Assembly (NCBI RefSeq): GCF_028640845.1
Contig: NC_080543.1
Coordinates: forward strand, 93,237,825 to 93,301,824
Length of the DNA stretch: 64,000 nucleotides
Direction of reading: 5' to 3'
Source of the DNA: Ahaetulla prasina
Taxonomy: Eukaryota; Chordata; Lepidosauria; Squamata; Colubridae
Of the stretch, positions 1 through 31,899 are shown one piece after another. Position 1 is the stretch's first letter; every line of letters starts with the position of its first letter. The notes beneath the pieces are model-generated. The model ran no database searches. It was not told where the DNA came from and was given only the letters and a program-made list of their open reading frames with translations. The translations under genes and the position numbers were made by a program.

Positions 1-1025
1 GAATGGCAAAAGCTAAAAGTTATCCAATTGCCCAGTGTTTCATCATTGCCTCTTTGCCCTTTCAAAAATTGCTAGCATTGAAATGATAACATGTCTTTAT
101 TGTTGTAAAGTAATACCACAATAATAAATAAAATAACCATAATAAGTAATATGGTTGGGTGGCAATCCTTTGGGCTGGATGAGCTGTTTCCTCTCTCCCT
201 GGCACCCAGAGCTCACATCCTTTTTCCATAAATGGAGTATTGGGGAAATTGAGGTAGGCCAGAAACATTGAAAGGTGTAAATGCCACACGTATAATTATA
301 GGTAATGTATCAATCAGTCACATCTTTATTAGGGTCAAAGGCCAGCATAAGGAAGGTGGTAGGTAATATATAATTAGATATTACCTAGATATTAATTAGG
401 AATATGCCTCATTAATACAGAGGACAGGTTGATCAAACGGTGAGCAGAGAGTAATTCTGGGTATAGGAACCAAAAGAACAATTAGCATTTGCATACTCTA
501 AGATGCTATAGTAAGATGACACAAGGCCAAAGTGAAGGATGTGGTTGAAACCTAGAAAAGGGATTATTTCCAGACACATTCAACATCAATGTCAAGCAGA
601 GATAAAGCTGCACTGCAAATTGCATTTTATCTCTGTAACAGTAGTTGGTGACTACCTCCAACTGCAGCAATTTCTTTTGGATGTCTATGTAAGGATTGCA
701 GTTGGTGGCCTTTTAATTTTAGGGTTCTTTGAACAGTATATATTCTGGTTTAAATTATGGAGTCTAAGATGTTTTTTCCCATTAATCTGTATAAATAAAA
801 TGGAGAGATCTCGTATTTTCGTTGTGTAATGCTTTTGGAAATACTGTATGTTTGTGTGAAGTGACTAGAAATCACTTCATGGACTTTTTGCAAGAAAAAA
901 GAAAAAAATGAACTTGTGATTTGTGATTTTGATGATTAAAAAAGATAGACTGGAGAAAGGAAATTATTTTGTAAACCTTAAAAACAGGCTAAAATATAAA
1001 TGTACTTGTAAATGTTATTAAGAAG
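1..1025. other. CYFIP1: CYFIP1 intron, nothing recognised
   Basis: AT-rich intronic sequence upstream of the first exon in the window; short open frames here have no gene-like features. Confidence 0.5.
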
Positions 1026-1267
1026 ACATTTCTTGCCACAGTTGTTAAGTGAATCAATGGCTTCTCCATTTACATTGCTTGTCAGAGGATTACAGAAGGT
1101 GATCACATGACCAAGGGACACTGCATCTATCATAAATATGAGTTGATCACGTGACCATGGAGTAGCTGCAATAGTCTCATGTATGAAAAATGGTCATAAG
1201 TCACTTTTTTCAGTGCTGTTGTAATTGTGGTTACTAAATGAACTGTTGTAACTCAGGACTAGCTGTA
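1026..1267 (+). repeat. Tigger-like MITE, 5'-truncated copy
   Basis: Matches the right two-thirds of the 8890-9228 copy: gttaagtgaatc, gcttgtcagaggatt, gatcacatgacc, ggtcataagtcactttt, ending near gactagctgta. It lacks the left terminal repeat. Confidence 0.75.
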
Positions 1268-1361
1268 AAGGGTGAATAGATGTGCTACAAACATCTCAGT
1301 AATACATGCAGTGGAGAAAAACTTGTACAATAGTTCCAATCTGACCATCTCTGCAAGGACC

Positions 1362-1413
<52 letters not shown>
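1362..1413. repeat. (ATT)n microsatellite
   Basis: About 17 ATT units at the 3' end of the adjoining minus-strand LINE, probably expanded from its tail. Confidence 0.9.
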
Positions 1414-2865
1414 TATTAGATTTATAGACCGCCCTTCTCCCGAAGGACTCAGGGCGGTGGACAGCCAAGATAAAAAATAAACCATGTACAATTAAAAATG
1501 AATTAAGAAACTTATTATACAGTTGGCCGAAAATTAAAATATTTAAAAATCTAAAAACCCCAATTTAAAACATAAATAGAATTTAAAATTTAAAAATCTT
1601 AGACAATTTAAAAGAAAAGCCTTAAGCCAGCCCGCGCGAATGAACAGATGTGTTTTCAATTCGCGGCGAAAGGTCCGAAGGTCAGGTATTTGGCGTAAAC
1701 CAGGGGGAAGCTCGTTCCAGAGAGTAGGAGCCCCCACAGAGAAGGATCTTCCCCTGGGGGCCGCCAGCCAACATTCTTTGGCGGACGGCACCCTGAGAAG
1801 TCCTTCTCTGTGTGAGCGTACGGGTCAGTGGGAGGCATGGGGTAACAGCAGGCGGTCCTGTAAGTACCCAGGCCCCAAGCCATGGAGTGCTTTGAAGGTG
1901 GTCACCAAAACCTTGAAATGTACCCGAAAGGCAACAGGTAGCCAGTGCAGTCTGCGCAGGAGAGGTGTTACATGGGAGCTACGTGGAACTCCCTCTATCA
2001 CCCACGCAGCTGCGTTCTGGACCAACTGAAGCCTCCGAGTGCATTCAAGGGGAGCCCCATGTAGAGAGCATTGCAATAATCCAGGCGAGAGGTAACGAGA
2101 GCATGAGTGACTGTGCATAAGGCATCCCGATCGAGGAAGGGGCGCAATTGGCGAACCAGGCGAACCTGGTGAAAGGCTCTCCTGAAGACGGCCGTCAAAT
2201 GATCTTCAAACGACAGCCGTGCATCCAGGAGAACACCCAAGTTGCGCACCCTTTCCCTTGGGGCCAATAACTCGCCCCCGACAGTCAGCTGCGGCTGCAG
2301 CTGACTGTATCGGGGTGCTGGCATCCACAGCCACTCCATCTTGGAGGGATTGAGCTTGAGCCTGTTCCTCCCCATCCAGACCCGTACGGCTTCCCAACAC
2401 CGGGATAGCACTTCGACAGCTTCGTTGGGGTGGCCCGGGGTGGAAAAGTACAGCTGAGTGTCATCAGCGTACAGCTGATATCTCACCCTGAAGCCACTTA
2501 TGATCTCACCCAACGGCTTCATATAGATGTTGAACAGGAGGGGCGAGAGAATCGACCCCTGCGGCACCCCACAAGTAAGGTGCCTCGCGGTCGACCTCTG
2601 CCCTCCTGTCAACACCGTCTGCGACCGGTCAGAGAGATAGGAGGAGAACCACCGATAAACGATGCCTTCCACTCCCAACCCCCCCAACCGGCGCAGCAAG
2701 ATACCATGGTCGATGGTATCAAAAGCCGCTGAGAGATCTAACAGGACCAGAGCAGAGGAATAACCCCTGTCTCTGGCCCTCCAGAGATCATCCACCAATG
2801 CGACCAAAGCTGTCTCCGTGCTATATCCGGGTCGGAAGCCGGACTGGAACGGGTCTAGATGAACC
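1414..2865 (-). mobile_element. CR1/L2-group LINE, 5'-truncated, reverse transcriptase C-terminal half
   Basis: Minus-strand translations show reverse transcriptase blocks in order: LLDLSAAFDTIDHGILL, GVPQGSILSPLLFN, YADDTQLYF and KLNPSKMEW. A different frame then gives the downstream LQLVQNAA and RRLHWLPV segments, and another frame GRSFSVGAPTLWNELPP. At least two frameshifts therefore break the ORF, so it is inactive. The 3' end has the hairpin at 1429-1457 (CCGCCCT...AGGGCGG) and an ATT tail. The 5' end stops near 2865, the usual truncation for this class. Confidence 0.88.
1429..1457 (-). repeat. LINE 3'-end hairpin
   Basis: Inverted repeat CCGCCCTTCTCCC/ GAAGGACTCAGGGCGG, the presumed recognition stem for the LINE reverse transcriptase. 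Confidence 0.7.
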
Positions 2866-3133
2866 TAAATAGTTCATGAAAAGAATCTTCCAATATCTTC
2901 CAGTGCAACTGAGGGAAAGGCATTGAAATGTGTCATCCTAAAGGCTATTCAGTATTTAGGAACTTCTGGTCAGATAGGAAGCCAATGTATCATATATTTA
3001 AAACTGTTACTACAAAAATGATTTGAGACTCTGGCTCTTTGTCCATTATATATGTTTGAAATAAGTAGGCAAGAAATAATTCCAACATAGATCAACAATT
3101 TTCTAATGTGCATGGTCACTAAAAAAGATCTAA

Positions 3134-17091
<13,958 letters not shown>

Positions 17092-17580
17092 AAAAGACCT
17101 ATGATCTTTTGAAAATAATGGTCAGTTGCAGCACATTTTGAAACTAGATTTGTTGCCTAAGGGAGACTGCCCTGATCTTCATTGCTTTCCACGGTCAACT
17201 AAAATGTTTGAATGGTTGTTTTCAAACTCAATGACTGTACACAAATTTCAGATTTTAGACTACTTTTTAAATACTTTTGATAAAACACTTTGCAATGCAA
17301 CTATTTTAAGCATAAATCTTTGCGTTTCTCCAGTTTTTGTAATTGTTTTAAAGGCTTAATATAAGGGATCTTTATTTACTTTTGCTAACGAAAGTGAATT
17401 TTATTATAGGAGTATGCTTGAAATGTTTTTGTCTAAGGAAAGTATAAAGCTGCTCAGCTTATCTTTTAAAGACACTCCGTTTGCTATTTTTTAATCAATA
17501 GAATGTTCTCTTTAGAAAACTATTTTAAACTATGTAATCAGCTTTGGAAATAAAAGATTTTAATGAGATTTTAAAAGTAT
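17092..17580 (+). other. CYFIP1: CYFIP1 3' UTR (minimum extent)
   Basis: AT-rich sequence after the CYFIP1 stop. The first canonical AATAAA is at 17549-17554 and a second at 17648-17653. Poly(A) cleavage soon after either is an inference; a longer isoform is possible. Confidence 0.6.
17549..17554 (+). promoter_or_regulatory. CYFIP1: Candidate CYFIP1 poly(A) signal
   Basis: First AATAAA downstream of the stop, about 460 nt into the UTR; a second copy at 17648-17653 could be used instead. Confidence 0.5.
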
Positions 17581-18136
17581 GATGTAAGATAAAAATAATT
17601 AATGCTTCATGTTTATTCAGATTTAGGTAATCGGTTAATACCCTTAGAATAAAGGTCTTCTGTTTTTCTGCTTCTCATATAACTGGTGAATCTGAATCCT
17701 GTTTTTGTATCTCATTGGTAGCAATTAAAGTTGAAGCTGGAATTATTGTGGAATAGTATGTAGGGAACACAGCTTACATTTACCACCTTAGAATTATACA
17801 TGTTTCAAGGGTTTACTTATGTTTTAGATAAATTGTCTTCAGACTCTTAACTGTTCAAGAGTTATACTTTGATGAGTCATTATTCAATAGTTAACAGTTT
17901 TCTAAGGGTTTTCTCTGTTCTCTCAAAATTCTGAATTAAATATTACTATAATTTTAAAGTATTGTTTGGCCTTCCTGGTCTAAGAATCACTGTTTCAATT
18001 ATGTATAAAGTCAAGACATGTTTGCAAGAGAAATTATCTCTGTATCCAATTTTCTAGGTACCCTAATTGTCTTTATAATGTAGGCAGTAATATTAAAGTT
18101 TCTAATACAATGCAAACTATTTTTATAGATTATCAT

Positions 18137-18423
18137 ACCCGTGTTTCCCCGAAAATAAGACCCTGTCTTACATTTTTTGAACCCCAAAATAAGCACTTGG
18201 CCTTATTTTAGGAGAGGTCTTATTATTTTGGGGTGCGTGGAGCAAGATGGATTTTTTCTTGCCATCTTACCCGATTTCCAGCTCTGTGTTTAAATATTTT
18301 TGGGGAGGTTTTATTTTCGGAGGGCGGAGTGGAGGGGGGAGGAGAGGCTTATTTTAGTGCATGCACTCAAAAGCCCAATTGGGCTTATTATCAGGGGATG
18401 TCTTGTTTTTGGGAAACAGGGCA
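18137..18423. repeat. MITE with ATAAGACC-type ends
   Basis: Left end ACCCGTGTTTCCCCGAAAAT then aagaccctg; right end tcttgtttttgggaaacagg is the imperfect inverse. Related to the copy at 49421-50035. Confidence 0.7.
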
Positions 18424-18731
18424 GAGATGATCAACCCATAGCCATAAGAGTTTTTTTCTACTTTGAAGTAGGAAACACATAGGCTAAGTTCACAAAATAT
18501 TTAGCTTGGTTAACATAATGTGATAAATTTTGAACTATTCAGTCCCACTGTAATGTTATGGAACTCTGCCATAAATTTCTTTTCTAAATGTTAAAATAGG
18601 CTAACTTGTTGGGATAACCTCCAGAAATAAAGAAAAATGGGAAGTCATTATCCTATTCATTTTCACCATATTCCTTTGCTCACTACAGCGCTTCCAGTTA
18701 AAAGCTTGCCTATCCTTGCTTTAAAAGATTA

Positions 18732-18983
18732 TATGGATAGTCCTGGTTTAATGTTTGTCAACCTTTCCTAGTTATGGTGCTGAACAAGGAGTACCTACTA
18801 TCAGGTCTCATGATAGTGACCTTTACAGCCTCCTTCAGTCACATGTTCACAGTTTGCAGCCTTCACTGTTTACTTCTAACAAGCAAAGTCGGTGGAGAAG
18901 CCAGGAGGAGATAGCCTTGCAAATGACTGCAAATGGCTATTGTATGACTAAGGGACATTACGACTGGGTAGGACTTGCATAAT
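18732..18983 (-). repeat. Decayed Tigger-like MITE
   Basis: tggatagtcctgg at the left, caaagtcggtggagaagccag inside and gactgggtaggacttg at the right follow the family order on the minus strand, with heavy divergence. Confidence 0.5.
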
Positions 18984-20058
18984 GATGGCAACTGCCACAA
19001 CTGACATCACATCTGATTACTTTGTCACTTACCAACAGAGTTCTTGATTGGTATATGATTAGCTACCGATATATTGCAGAACATCTAAAAACTGCTACAA
19101 TAATCCATACTATTTCCCACAACAGATGCCTTCAGTCATTCACTGAAACATCTAATTTCATTGCATTGTTATTCTTCCAAACATTTTGAGACTATTATCT
19201 AACTCTGAATGCAATCTGCTGCCAAACTGATGGTAGATTTAACAATTGGCATTTGATGCTCTCTTCCTTTGCATTTTATCAGGGTGTTATTTAATTTATT
19301 ATCTTTTAAGCTTTTCCCAGCTCAGTCTCAGTTAGTTTTTACCTTCCCAATTTTGAAGGTCAGCTTCTCAACCTTTTTCTTCCATATAGAGGCTGAAACA
19401 TAATCTACAGGCATTCCTCATTTTGCAAACACACCTAAGTCTGCCTTCTGCCTGTTGATTTGTTTCTGCTTTAGATGGAGTAGAAAGGTACATGAATTTT
19501 TTATTGCAATTTGGTGTTCCAGAAGAGAGTCAAACCATGCAAGTAATAGTTGTTACAGTAGAAAGACTGGAAAGGGAAAAAAAGTAAGTTTATTTTATTC
19601 TTTCATCCCACTTTCAATAACAGAATGAATAAATTTGCCAATTGTTATGCCAGGATAATCTCAATATGAAGCACTTTAAATACTTGAAACCACTATTTGT
19701 ATGTGTTTCGGGTGTGTGCTAATATATACAAACATGGTTTACACCTATGTACTTTCTTAAAATAGCATTTTTCCACGTAATGACCTTTGTGAGCTGATAC
19801 CACTTAAGTCTTGTTCCTCAGGAATGTCTGGTTCATCGATTAAATAAAAACACATTGGTTGCAACTGCAAATCTCCTAGATCTAGAATCTAGCACATTTG
19901 GGTGCAGATGATCATAAATTGTCCAAACATACATTGTTTATGGATGAGTAACAGTGTCTAATAATAAGAACAAATCCCTGCATAATTCACCAAATTACCA
20001 CAAAAGTTTTGTAGGTGTGCAAGACCAATAGATCACTTCCTCATCAGAAATAAAGCAT

Positions 20059-20323
20059 TTTATTTGTTAAAATTGTCATTAGTGCAAGAAGTCTTAAACC
20101 AAACCGGAATATTTACATATTCATACTAAGTTAAGCAAATAACAGAGTGAGGTTCTTTAGTATTTTAAAATTAAGAGTAAGGCAAATAAAAATCCACCAC
20201 TGCTCTTCGACCAAGCTAGTCAAACCTAAAAAAATGATTGTCTACAGTACTATTTATATCTGTTTGAAAAATGCTGTAAAACTGGCTTTTCACAATGAAA
20301 CAAAAGTTACAGGATTGTTTTCT
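20059..20323 (-). other. NIPA2: NIPA2 3' UTR, minimum extent
   Basis: Minus-strand sequence after the stop. The nearest AATAAA reads 20064-20059 on the minus strand. More distal signals exist near 19590, so the true end is open. Confidence 0.4.
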
Positions 20324-26578
<6,255 letters not shown>

Positions 26579-26670
26579 TTCGTCAGCTGCTAAAGTTTTC
26601 CAAACTGTCACATTGATCAAGGTACAAAGCTGCTGCTGATAGCGGAAGCAAGATGATGCCAATCTGGAAC
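26579..26670 (-). other. NIPA2: NIPA2 5' UTR part of the first coding exon
   Basis: A TTTTAG acceptor on the minus strand ends at 26671, so 26670-26579 is transcribed leader joined to coding exon 1. The frame is open here but has no ATG; the only upstream in-frame start-like codon is a TTG. Confidence 0.7.
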
Positions 26671-27922
26671 CTAAAACAAATATATGTTGTTATAACCCAG
26701 CACAACATAGAGATCAATTATGTAGTGTGGTAAATAAGCCTTTTTTTTTCCAATGAAAGGCATAGTTCCAAATAAAAGTAGGCCCACAGGCAATCCATTT
26801 CAATTAAGAATGAATTTTCCTGTAAAAACATTGATTTGCTTCATATGATCCTGATAATCCTCTGTTTTCAAATTGCTGCATAGTGTACATTTATTCCGTT
26901 AAGGAATTAATTTTCCCAACCAATAGGACAGTTAGTCCCACTTGTTCAAAACTGCAAACACAGAAATGGCGCATAAAAATCTCTCAAAGAAAGTTGAAGA
27001 AGTTTCAGGTCTCTTCTAAAATTTTGTTCAGAAACATTAGACACTTTTGTTATTCACAAGATGTCCTCACCCATAGGATTATGTCCACATCCTAATTGTG
27101 TGAGAAGTGCCTCTTGTGAATGTCAGTTACTAAATTCTGTCAGTGAGTACACCCCTACAGAAAATGTTGACTGTGGGCTCAGAATTGTGTTTCTTGCATT
27201 CAATTAATTCTGCATTTCATTCAGGACGGTTTTCAAAAAATATTGCAATTTATCAAGCAAGTTGGGTCATCTAAAACAGAACTACACTAAGATAATCAAT
27301 TTAAAATTGATTTATATAACACAATACAATGAAAAGTGAATGAAAAATAGTGGAATTTTATACAATGAAATGATATACCAAAATAAAAATACAATAAATG
27401 AAATGAACATTGTAATAAATGTGGTAATATTCAATTAATCAAAGGTTTTGATAGGAAACAGAATGTGAGGAAAAGATTAAATCTTAATCAAAACTTAATC
27501 AAAAGTTCTGAAAAGGTTTTGGGATTCTTAATACAAGTGATCAAAAGTACTCAGACAGTAGTAATGGTCTAAAAAAGAAAGATTATAAAAATCCAAACTT
27601 CCAGTGACCTTTTAAAGGCAATATAATAATAATAATACATCCTTAAAGGCAATACCAACCTCTGAAATTCCAACTGCGACCACAGTAATTCTTCAACAGA
27701 GAAACAGAGAAGGGTGTGATTATAAAGATCCTCTAAAAGGAAGTGAAAACTGAACTTCCTGATCATTTTGGCTGCATGCTAACTGATCAGTCATAAAAGT
27801 CAACAAGAACATTCTTGCAAAATTGCTACATCATCTATCTAAATATTTTTTAAACAACCATTTCTACCCAGGAAAGCACTATAAATATCCTGAAAAAAAA
27901 CAATAGATAAATAGACGGGACA

Positions 27923-28050
27923 TTGGCTTACCTGAGACGCACCTTCTTGTTCAGTAGAAACAGCAGCCAGGCATGGGTTGTCCTTGTCTGTTCAGATTGG
28001 TGGACTTAGTCTGAAGATTTGTTTAGTCCCGCCCCTGTAGCCGGGTGCCC
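27923..28050 (-). repeat. DIRS 3' inverted terminal repeat
   Basis: From ttggcttacctgagacgc through agcagccaggcatgggttg to gtagccgggtgccc. The core matches the inverse of 31093-31185 with few differences; the outermost ~35 bp are specific to this end. Confidence 0.85.
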
Positions 28051-28150
28051 TCCAGCTTTTGGCAAAGACGAAGAAACAGACTCGACGTGTGGGAGAATAA
28101 AATAGATTAACAAAAAAACAGAGCAGACCAGATCAAACAAGGGTGGGATT

Positions 28151-28238
28151 GGCTGCTGTTTCCACTGAACGAGAAGGTGCGTCTCAGGTAAGCCAACACC
28201 CCTTCTCTGTATTGGTGGAAACAGCAGCCAGGCATGGG
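28151..28238 (-). repeat. DIRS internal complementary region
   Basis: 28151-28196 is the inverse of the outer 3' end (27923-27968) and 28203-28238 is the inverse of the outer 5' end (31165-31200). They are joined by a few bases, as if templating the junction of the two termini. This is the hallmark used to explain DIRS circular intermediates. Confidence 0.85.
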
Positions 28239-28321
28239 ACATACCAAAGCCACTGTCCCTAATTATGAGCAGGTGCAGTGTGGTCAGATGACTCATCACT
28301 AGCCAGCACCCTCTGTAACAC

Positions 28322-29045
28322 TCAACGCCCAAAGGCAGCTTCCACTGAAGCATTCTTGTCCACCTTATAATGCCTGATAAACAGAGAAGAAGTCCAAGTC
28401 GCTGCCCTGCAGATCTCAACCAATGATGCCTGCATAGCCCATGCTGCAGATGTGGCCGCACTATGAGTAGAATGAGCAGTCAAATGCGCCAGTCTGGGTA
28501 AGGAACGGATCTCATACGCCTTAGCAATTGTCTGACGAAGCCATCTGCCTATAGTGGCTGAAGTCACCTTGGTTCCTAAAGAAGTTGAGATGAATGAAAC
28601 AAACAGTGCCTCCATGCGGCGTAACCCTGCTGTTTGCTTAAGGTGTGCCAACGGCGCTCCAACGAGTGGACTGGATTTGGACAAAAATCTGGCAAAACTA
28701 ATTCCTGCAGTCAATGAAATGGAGAATTGATTTTAGGAATGAAGGAAGGGTCCAGGCGAAGCACCACCCGATCAGAATGAAACACACAGAGATCACTTCG
28801 CATGGAAAGAGACACTATTTCTGAAATGCGTCTAGCTGAAGTAATAGCCACCAGAAAGGTGACTTTACAAGTCAAAAGCCGAAGGCTGGTAGACCGCAAA
28901 GGCTCATACAGAGCCTCCGTAAGAGAATTTAAAACAATAGTCAAGTCCCAGGTAGGATATCTGTGTAGCACAGGGGGACACAAGTTAGTGGCACCTTTAA
29001 GGAATCTACGAATATTGGGATGCTGAGATAAGGATGAAAACGATC
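28322..29045 (-). pseudogene. DIRS tyrosine recombinase (broken)
   Basis: Starts near HPNIRRFLKGATN and PTWDLTIVLNSL, runs through the first catalytic arginine motif (TSARRISEIVSL) and ends in the C-terminal box with the nucleophile (FIRHYKVD, Tyr at 28367-28369). The H-x-x-R motif reads HSTH instead of HSTR: the second catalytic arginine is His (28463-28465). The reading frame changes near 28715. Tyrosine recombinases of this type integrate the circular DNA copy. Confidence 0.8.
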
Positions 29046-29932
29046 GTCAAAGAAGTGGATGTCTCTTCTCCTGCAGATGAAGAACCCAGTTGAGCTGCAT
29101 TACAAGCCTTAAAGAATAACGATTTGAAAAGTGCCAGGGGAAACAGTCCAGTAAATGCTGGTTGGTCTGGAGAAATTCCTTCATCCTCCGAAAGATCAGG
29201 CTCCTGAGGATCACCCTCTTCAAAGGAATGGCAACTGCCTTGTGAACGAGCAGGAAAACCTGGATCCGCCTGTGACATAGTCTTGTCCTGAAGATCCTGC
29301 GCAGTAGATTCAGAGATTACAGACATCCCAGCAGAATCCCTATACATCTGATGAAAACCAGCAGTCAACGATTGCTGTACAGCTCTAGCAATAAGAAGTT
29401 GAAAATTATCTGGCAGGACAAATTCTTGGCATTGAGCAGAATCAGCATGTTTGTCACGTTGAGAAAGGACTTCCTCAGAAACCTGAACCTGTTCAGAAGT
29501 TTCATTTCCAGTAGGAGGGGGAGCCTGAGAACCAGCTGGTCCCCACAATGTGGCTGTGGATATAAACACAGGACAGTCCCTCAAAAAAATCTGGTCAGGA
29601 GTAACTCCCGCGTCAGCCTCCAGCAAAGAAGATCCGACTGGAGTGAGGGGCTCCCCTAAGACCCTTGTCTCAGCAGAAACAGGTTTGCTGGCTTTGTCAC
29701 AAATGTTTTGCAATGCCTGATGTCGACGCTACTCATTGCGGCTGGAAGACTTAGAAGCACTGTGAGACTTGTATTGAGGCTGAGAAACCTTACTGCTAGA
29801 AGTTTCACGTCGAGGGGTCAAATATTACATGGTTCCAGAGCCAGCCTCCATGACTGACTTGCCAGCCACCCTGGGTGCTGCCGCTTCTGTAGCCTTACGG
29901 CCATGTTTGGATTTGCTCTGAGCTTTAGGCAT
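29045..29932 (-). pseudogene. DIRS gag-like ORF (broken)
   Basis: Opens at ATG about 29932 (MPKAQSKSKHGRK) and continues as a Ser/Gln/Glu-rich, low-similarity protein to about 29045. Two in-frame stops (TAA near 29825, TAG near 29731) interrupt it. Assignment to gag rests on position and composition, not on a clear domain. Confidence 0.6.
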
Positions 29933-30085
29933 ATTGCTGTAACAATCAAGCCCAATTCCAATGTGGAATATTACATATCATACATTAGGGAAAAAACGTT
30001 CCTATTTTGTTTGCTAATTCCATTATATATGCATGATTAACTGTAGAAGTTATAGCATTATCACATAATTAACATTCTTCCCCTT

Positions 30086-30105
30086 TTAAAATATATCTAT
30101 ATCTA

Positions 30106-30200
<95 letters not shown>
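30086..30200. repeat. (ATCT)n microsatellite
   Basis: About 27 tetranucleotide units plus a short CA run to 30220, inside the leader region of the DIRS element. Confidence 0.95.
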
Positions 30201-31092
30201 AAATTACACACACACACACATACATGAAGCCACTCTGGCTGTGCCAGATAGTATTCCAATCAGGGAAACCATGTGGTGCGTGGATAAATACATTCACCAG
30301 ACAATAACAGTACAGCTCTCTTAAACAACTCAGCATTTAAGGCAGAGGGCTAATTTTCACTTTTTCTTTTATTCTAAAGAAAACTTTAATGTCCACGAGC
30401 CATTATTATATTTAGCTCTATCAAGCTGCAGAATCCCAAGCTTCAAGCAGACGTTTTAAAGGGGAATTCTCAGTCACAATGGTGGGCAAAATGGCGCCTG
30501 ACATAAATTGGAGCGCTGGACTCCTCCATCTGACTGTCAAAAAAGGTGGTTCTCCAAAAGGAGCACGAAGCTCTGAAGTACAAGCTGCAATCGGCTTTCA
30601 AAGGTTGGCCGCAACTGCAGGCTCAGAAAAGGCGCAGAACATTAATTGTAAGCGATGTATTCAATTTCCGAGCATGAAGCTCTGATCGGCATGGAAAGCA
30701 AACAAAATGGCCGTCCGACTCTCCCAAATAGAGCGCGAAAGCTCTTCAAGCGCCTGAATTAAAGTAAAAAGCCATTGAATTTTCACTTCTTTTTCTTTTA
30801 CTTTAATATTGCCAGCCCCAGCCCAAATGGAGTGCTAGACTCCTCCAAATTCCAACAGTGAAAATAATACATAAATAAAATTAAGATAGAAAGGCTGAAG
30901 CACTTTAAACTAATCCAAATTCAAGAACAACAAAGCTGCCTCTCTCTAACAGTAGAAAGGCCAAATGCAAACACAGACACACACACATAAATTAGAAAGG
31001 GAATAAAAGAATTTTAAAACAACCAGAATCAGAAGAGAGTTGCTCCCACACGTCTGTCCAATCTGAGGGACTAAATCAAAAGCTTGGGGGGG

Positions 31093-31200
31093 GGCACCCG
31101 GCTACAGGGGTGGGACTAAACAAATATTCAGACTAAGTCTACCAATCTGAACAGACGAGGACAACCCATGCCTGGCTGCTGTTTCCACCAATACGGAGAA
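31093..31200 (-). repeat. DIRS 5' inverted terminal repeat
   Basis: cacccggctacaggggtggg ... caacccatgcctggctgctg ... caccaatacggagaa; it is the inverse of the 3' repeat core with its own outer end. Confidence 0.85.
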
Positions 31201-31609
31201 TGCATGCATTTATCTATGTTTCATAATAGTATTACATGATATTGCTTTGGAAATTAGTACTATCCTATTGCAATGCCTTTCAAAATGGAAAATTGACGTA
31301 TTATTTAATTTTTCATTTCAGTGTAATGTTTGATGGGCTACATTCAAGAGTAGTTCAGCAGTACTGAACAGTTTCAGTACTGTTTCAACAGTAGTTAATA
31401 TTAATATTATTGTTTAAGAGAAAGTGAAACAATTTCTTGAAACTGAAAGCATTTTCTTATTTTACAAGCATCTACTTTTTTCCCTAGTTTCCCAACTTTT
31501 AGTATTTTATTAGACACAATGGCACACAATTCTCTTCAGAAGGGCAGATTACTACATCACCTGAATATTTTTTATTAAACCAATATTCTTATAAAGAGCA
31601 GTACCTTAC

Positions 31610-31665
31610 CTTGATGACATTTTTCAGCCCATTTGTCTTTCGTATTATTAATCAGAGAGGTGATG
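31610..31665 (-). other. NIPA2: Candidate NIPA2 non-coding 5' exon
   Basis: A 56-bp block bounded on the minus strand by a strong acceptor (T-rich, TTTTTTAG) and a strong donor (CAAG|gtaagg). It sits between the CpG island and coding exon 1, where human NIPA2 is known to have non-coding exons. This is inferred from splice signals only. Confidence 0.55.
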
Positions 31666-31899
31666 CTAAAAAAGAAAAATGCCAAACTAAACTTTGGCAC
31701 AAGTTATGTTGTATATAAGTCTCCCTATTTTTTTAAGATAGCATATGAGCCGAAGTCATATATAGTAATATCTTCTGTAAACTATTTACAGTGATAAGAG
31801 CAATAAATTCTCCTTGTATCCATCCCCCACCCCCAATAATAAAATCCCTGAACTGCATATATTGTGGCTTGTGTCTTGAAATTTAGTCATAACATTGTA

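Larger units (their letters stand above)
17600..20058. other. Convergent intergenic region between CYFIP1 and NIPA2
   Basis: This separates the two convergent 3' ends. It holds an ATAAGACC-ended MITE (18137-18423) and a decayed Tigger-like MITE (18732-18983). The rest is AT-rich with no recognisable gene or RNA. Confidence 0.6.
27923..31200 (-). mobile_element. DIRS-type tyrosine-recombinase retroelement, internally deleted
   Basis: A 3.3-kb element on the minus strand in the NIPA2 5' intron. It has inverted terminal repeats (core 27957-28050 versus 31093-31185), an internal complementary region at 28151-28238, a gag-like region and a tyrosine-recombinase region. That order (ITR, gag, [RT/RNase H], YR, ICR, ITR) is that of DIRS elements. 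RT and RNase H are absent: gag-like sequence abuts YR near 29040. Frames are broken, so the copy is dead. Confidence 0.85.

Noticed and set aside
1285..1491. Poly-Asn open frame
   Set aside because: It is the (ATT)n tract at the LINE 3' end read in one frame.
26579..26662. In-frame N-terminal extension of NIPA2 (28 residues)
   Set aside because: The upstream start-like codon is TTG, not ATG, and the ATG at 26578 matches the family start; the stretch is 5' UTR.
28006..28714. Host gene candidates in the NIPA2 intron
   Set aside because: They lie within the DIRS inverted repeats and match a tyrosine-recombinase layout.
30086..30200. Possible CRISPR-like array
   Set aside because: It is a simple tetranucleotide microsatellite; nothing in this vertebrate window has spacer-repeat architecture.
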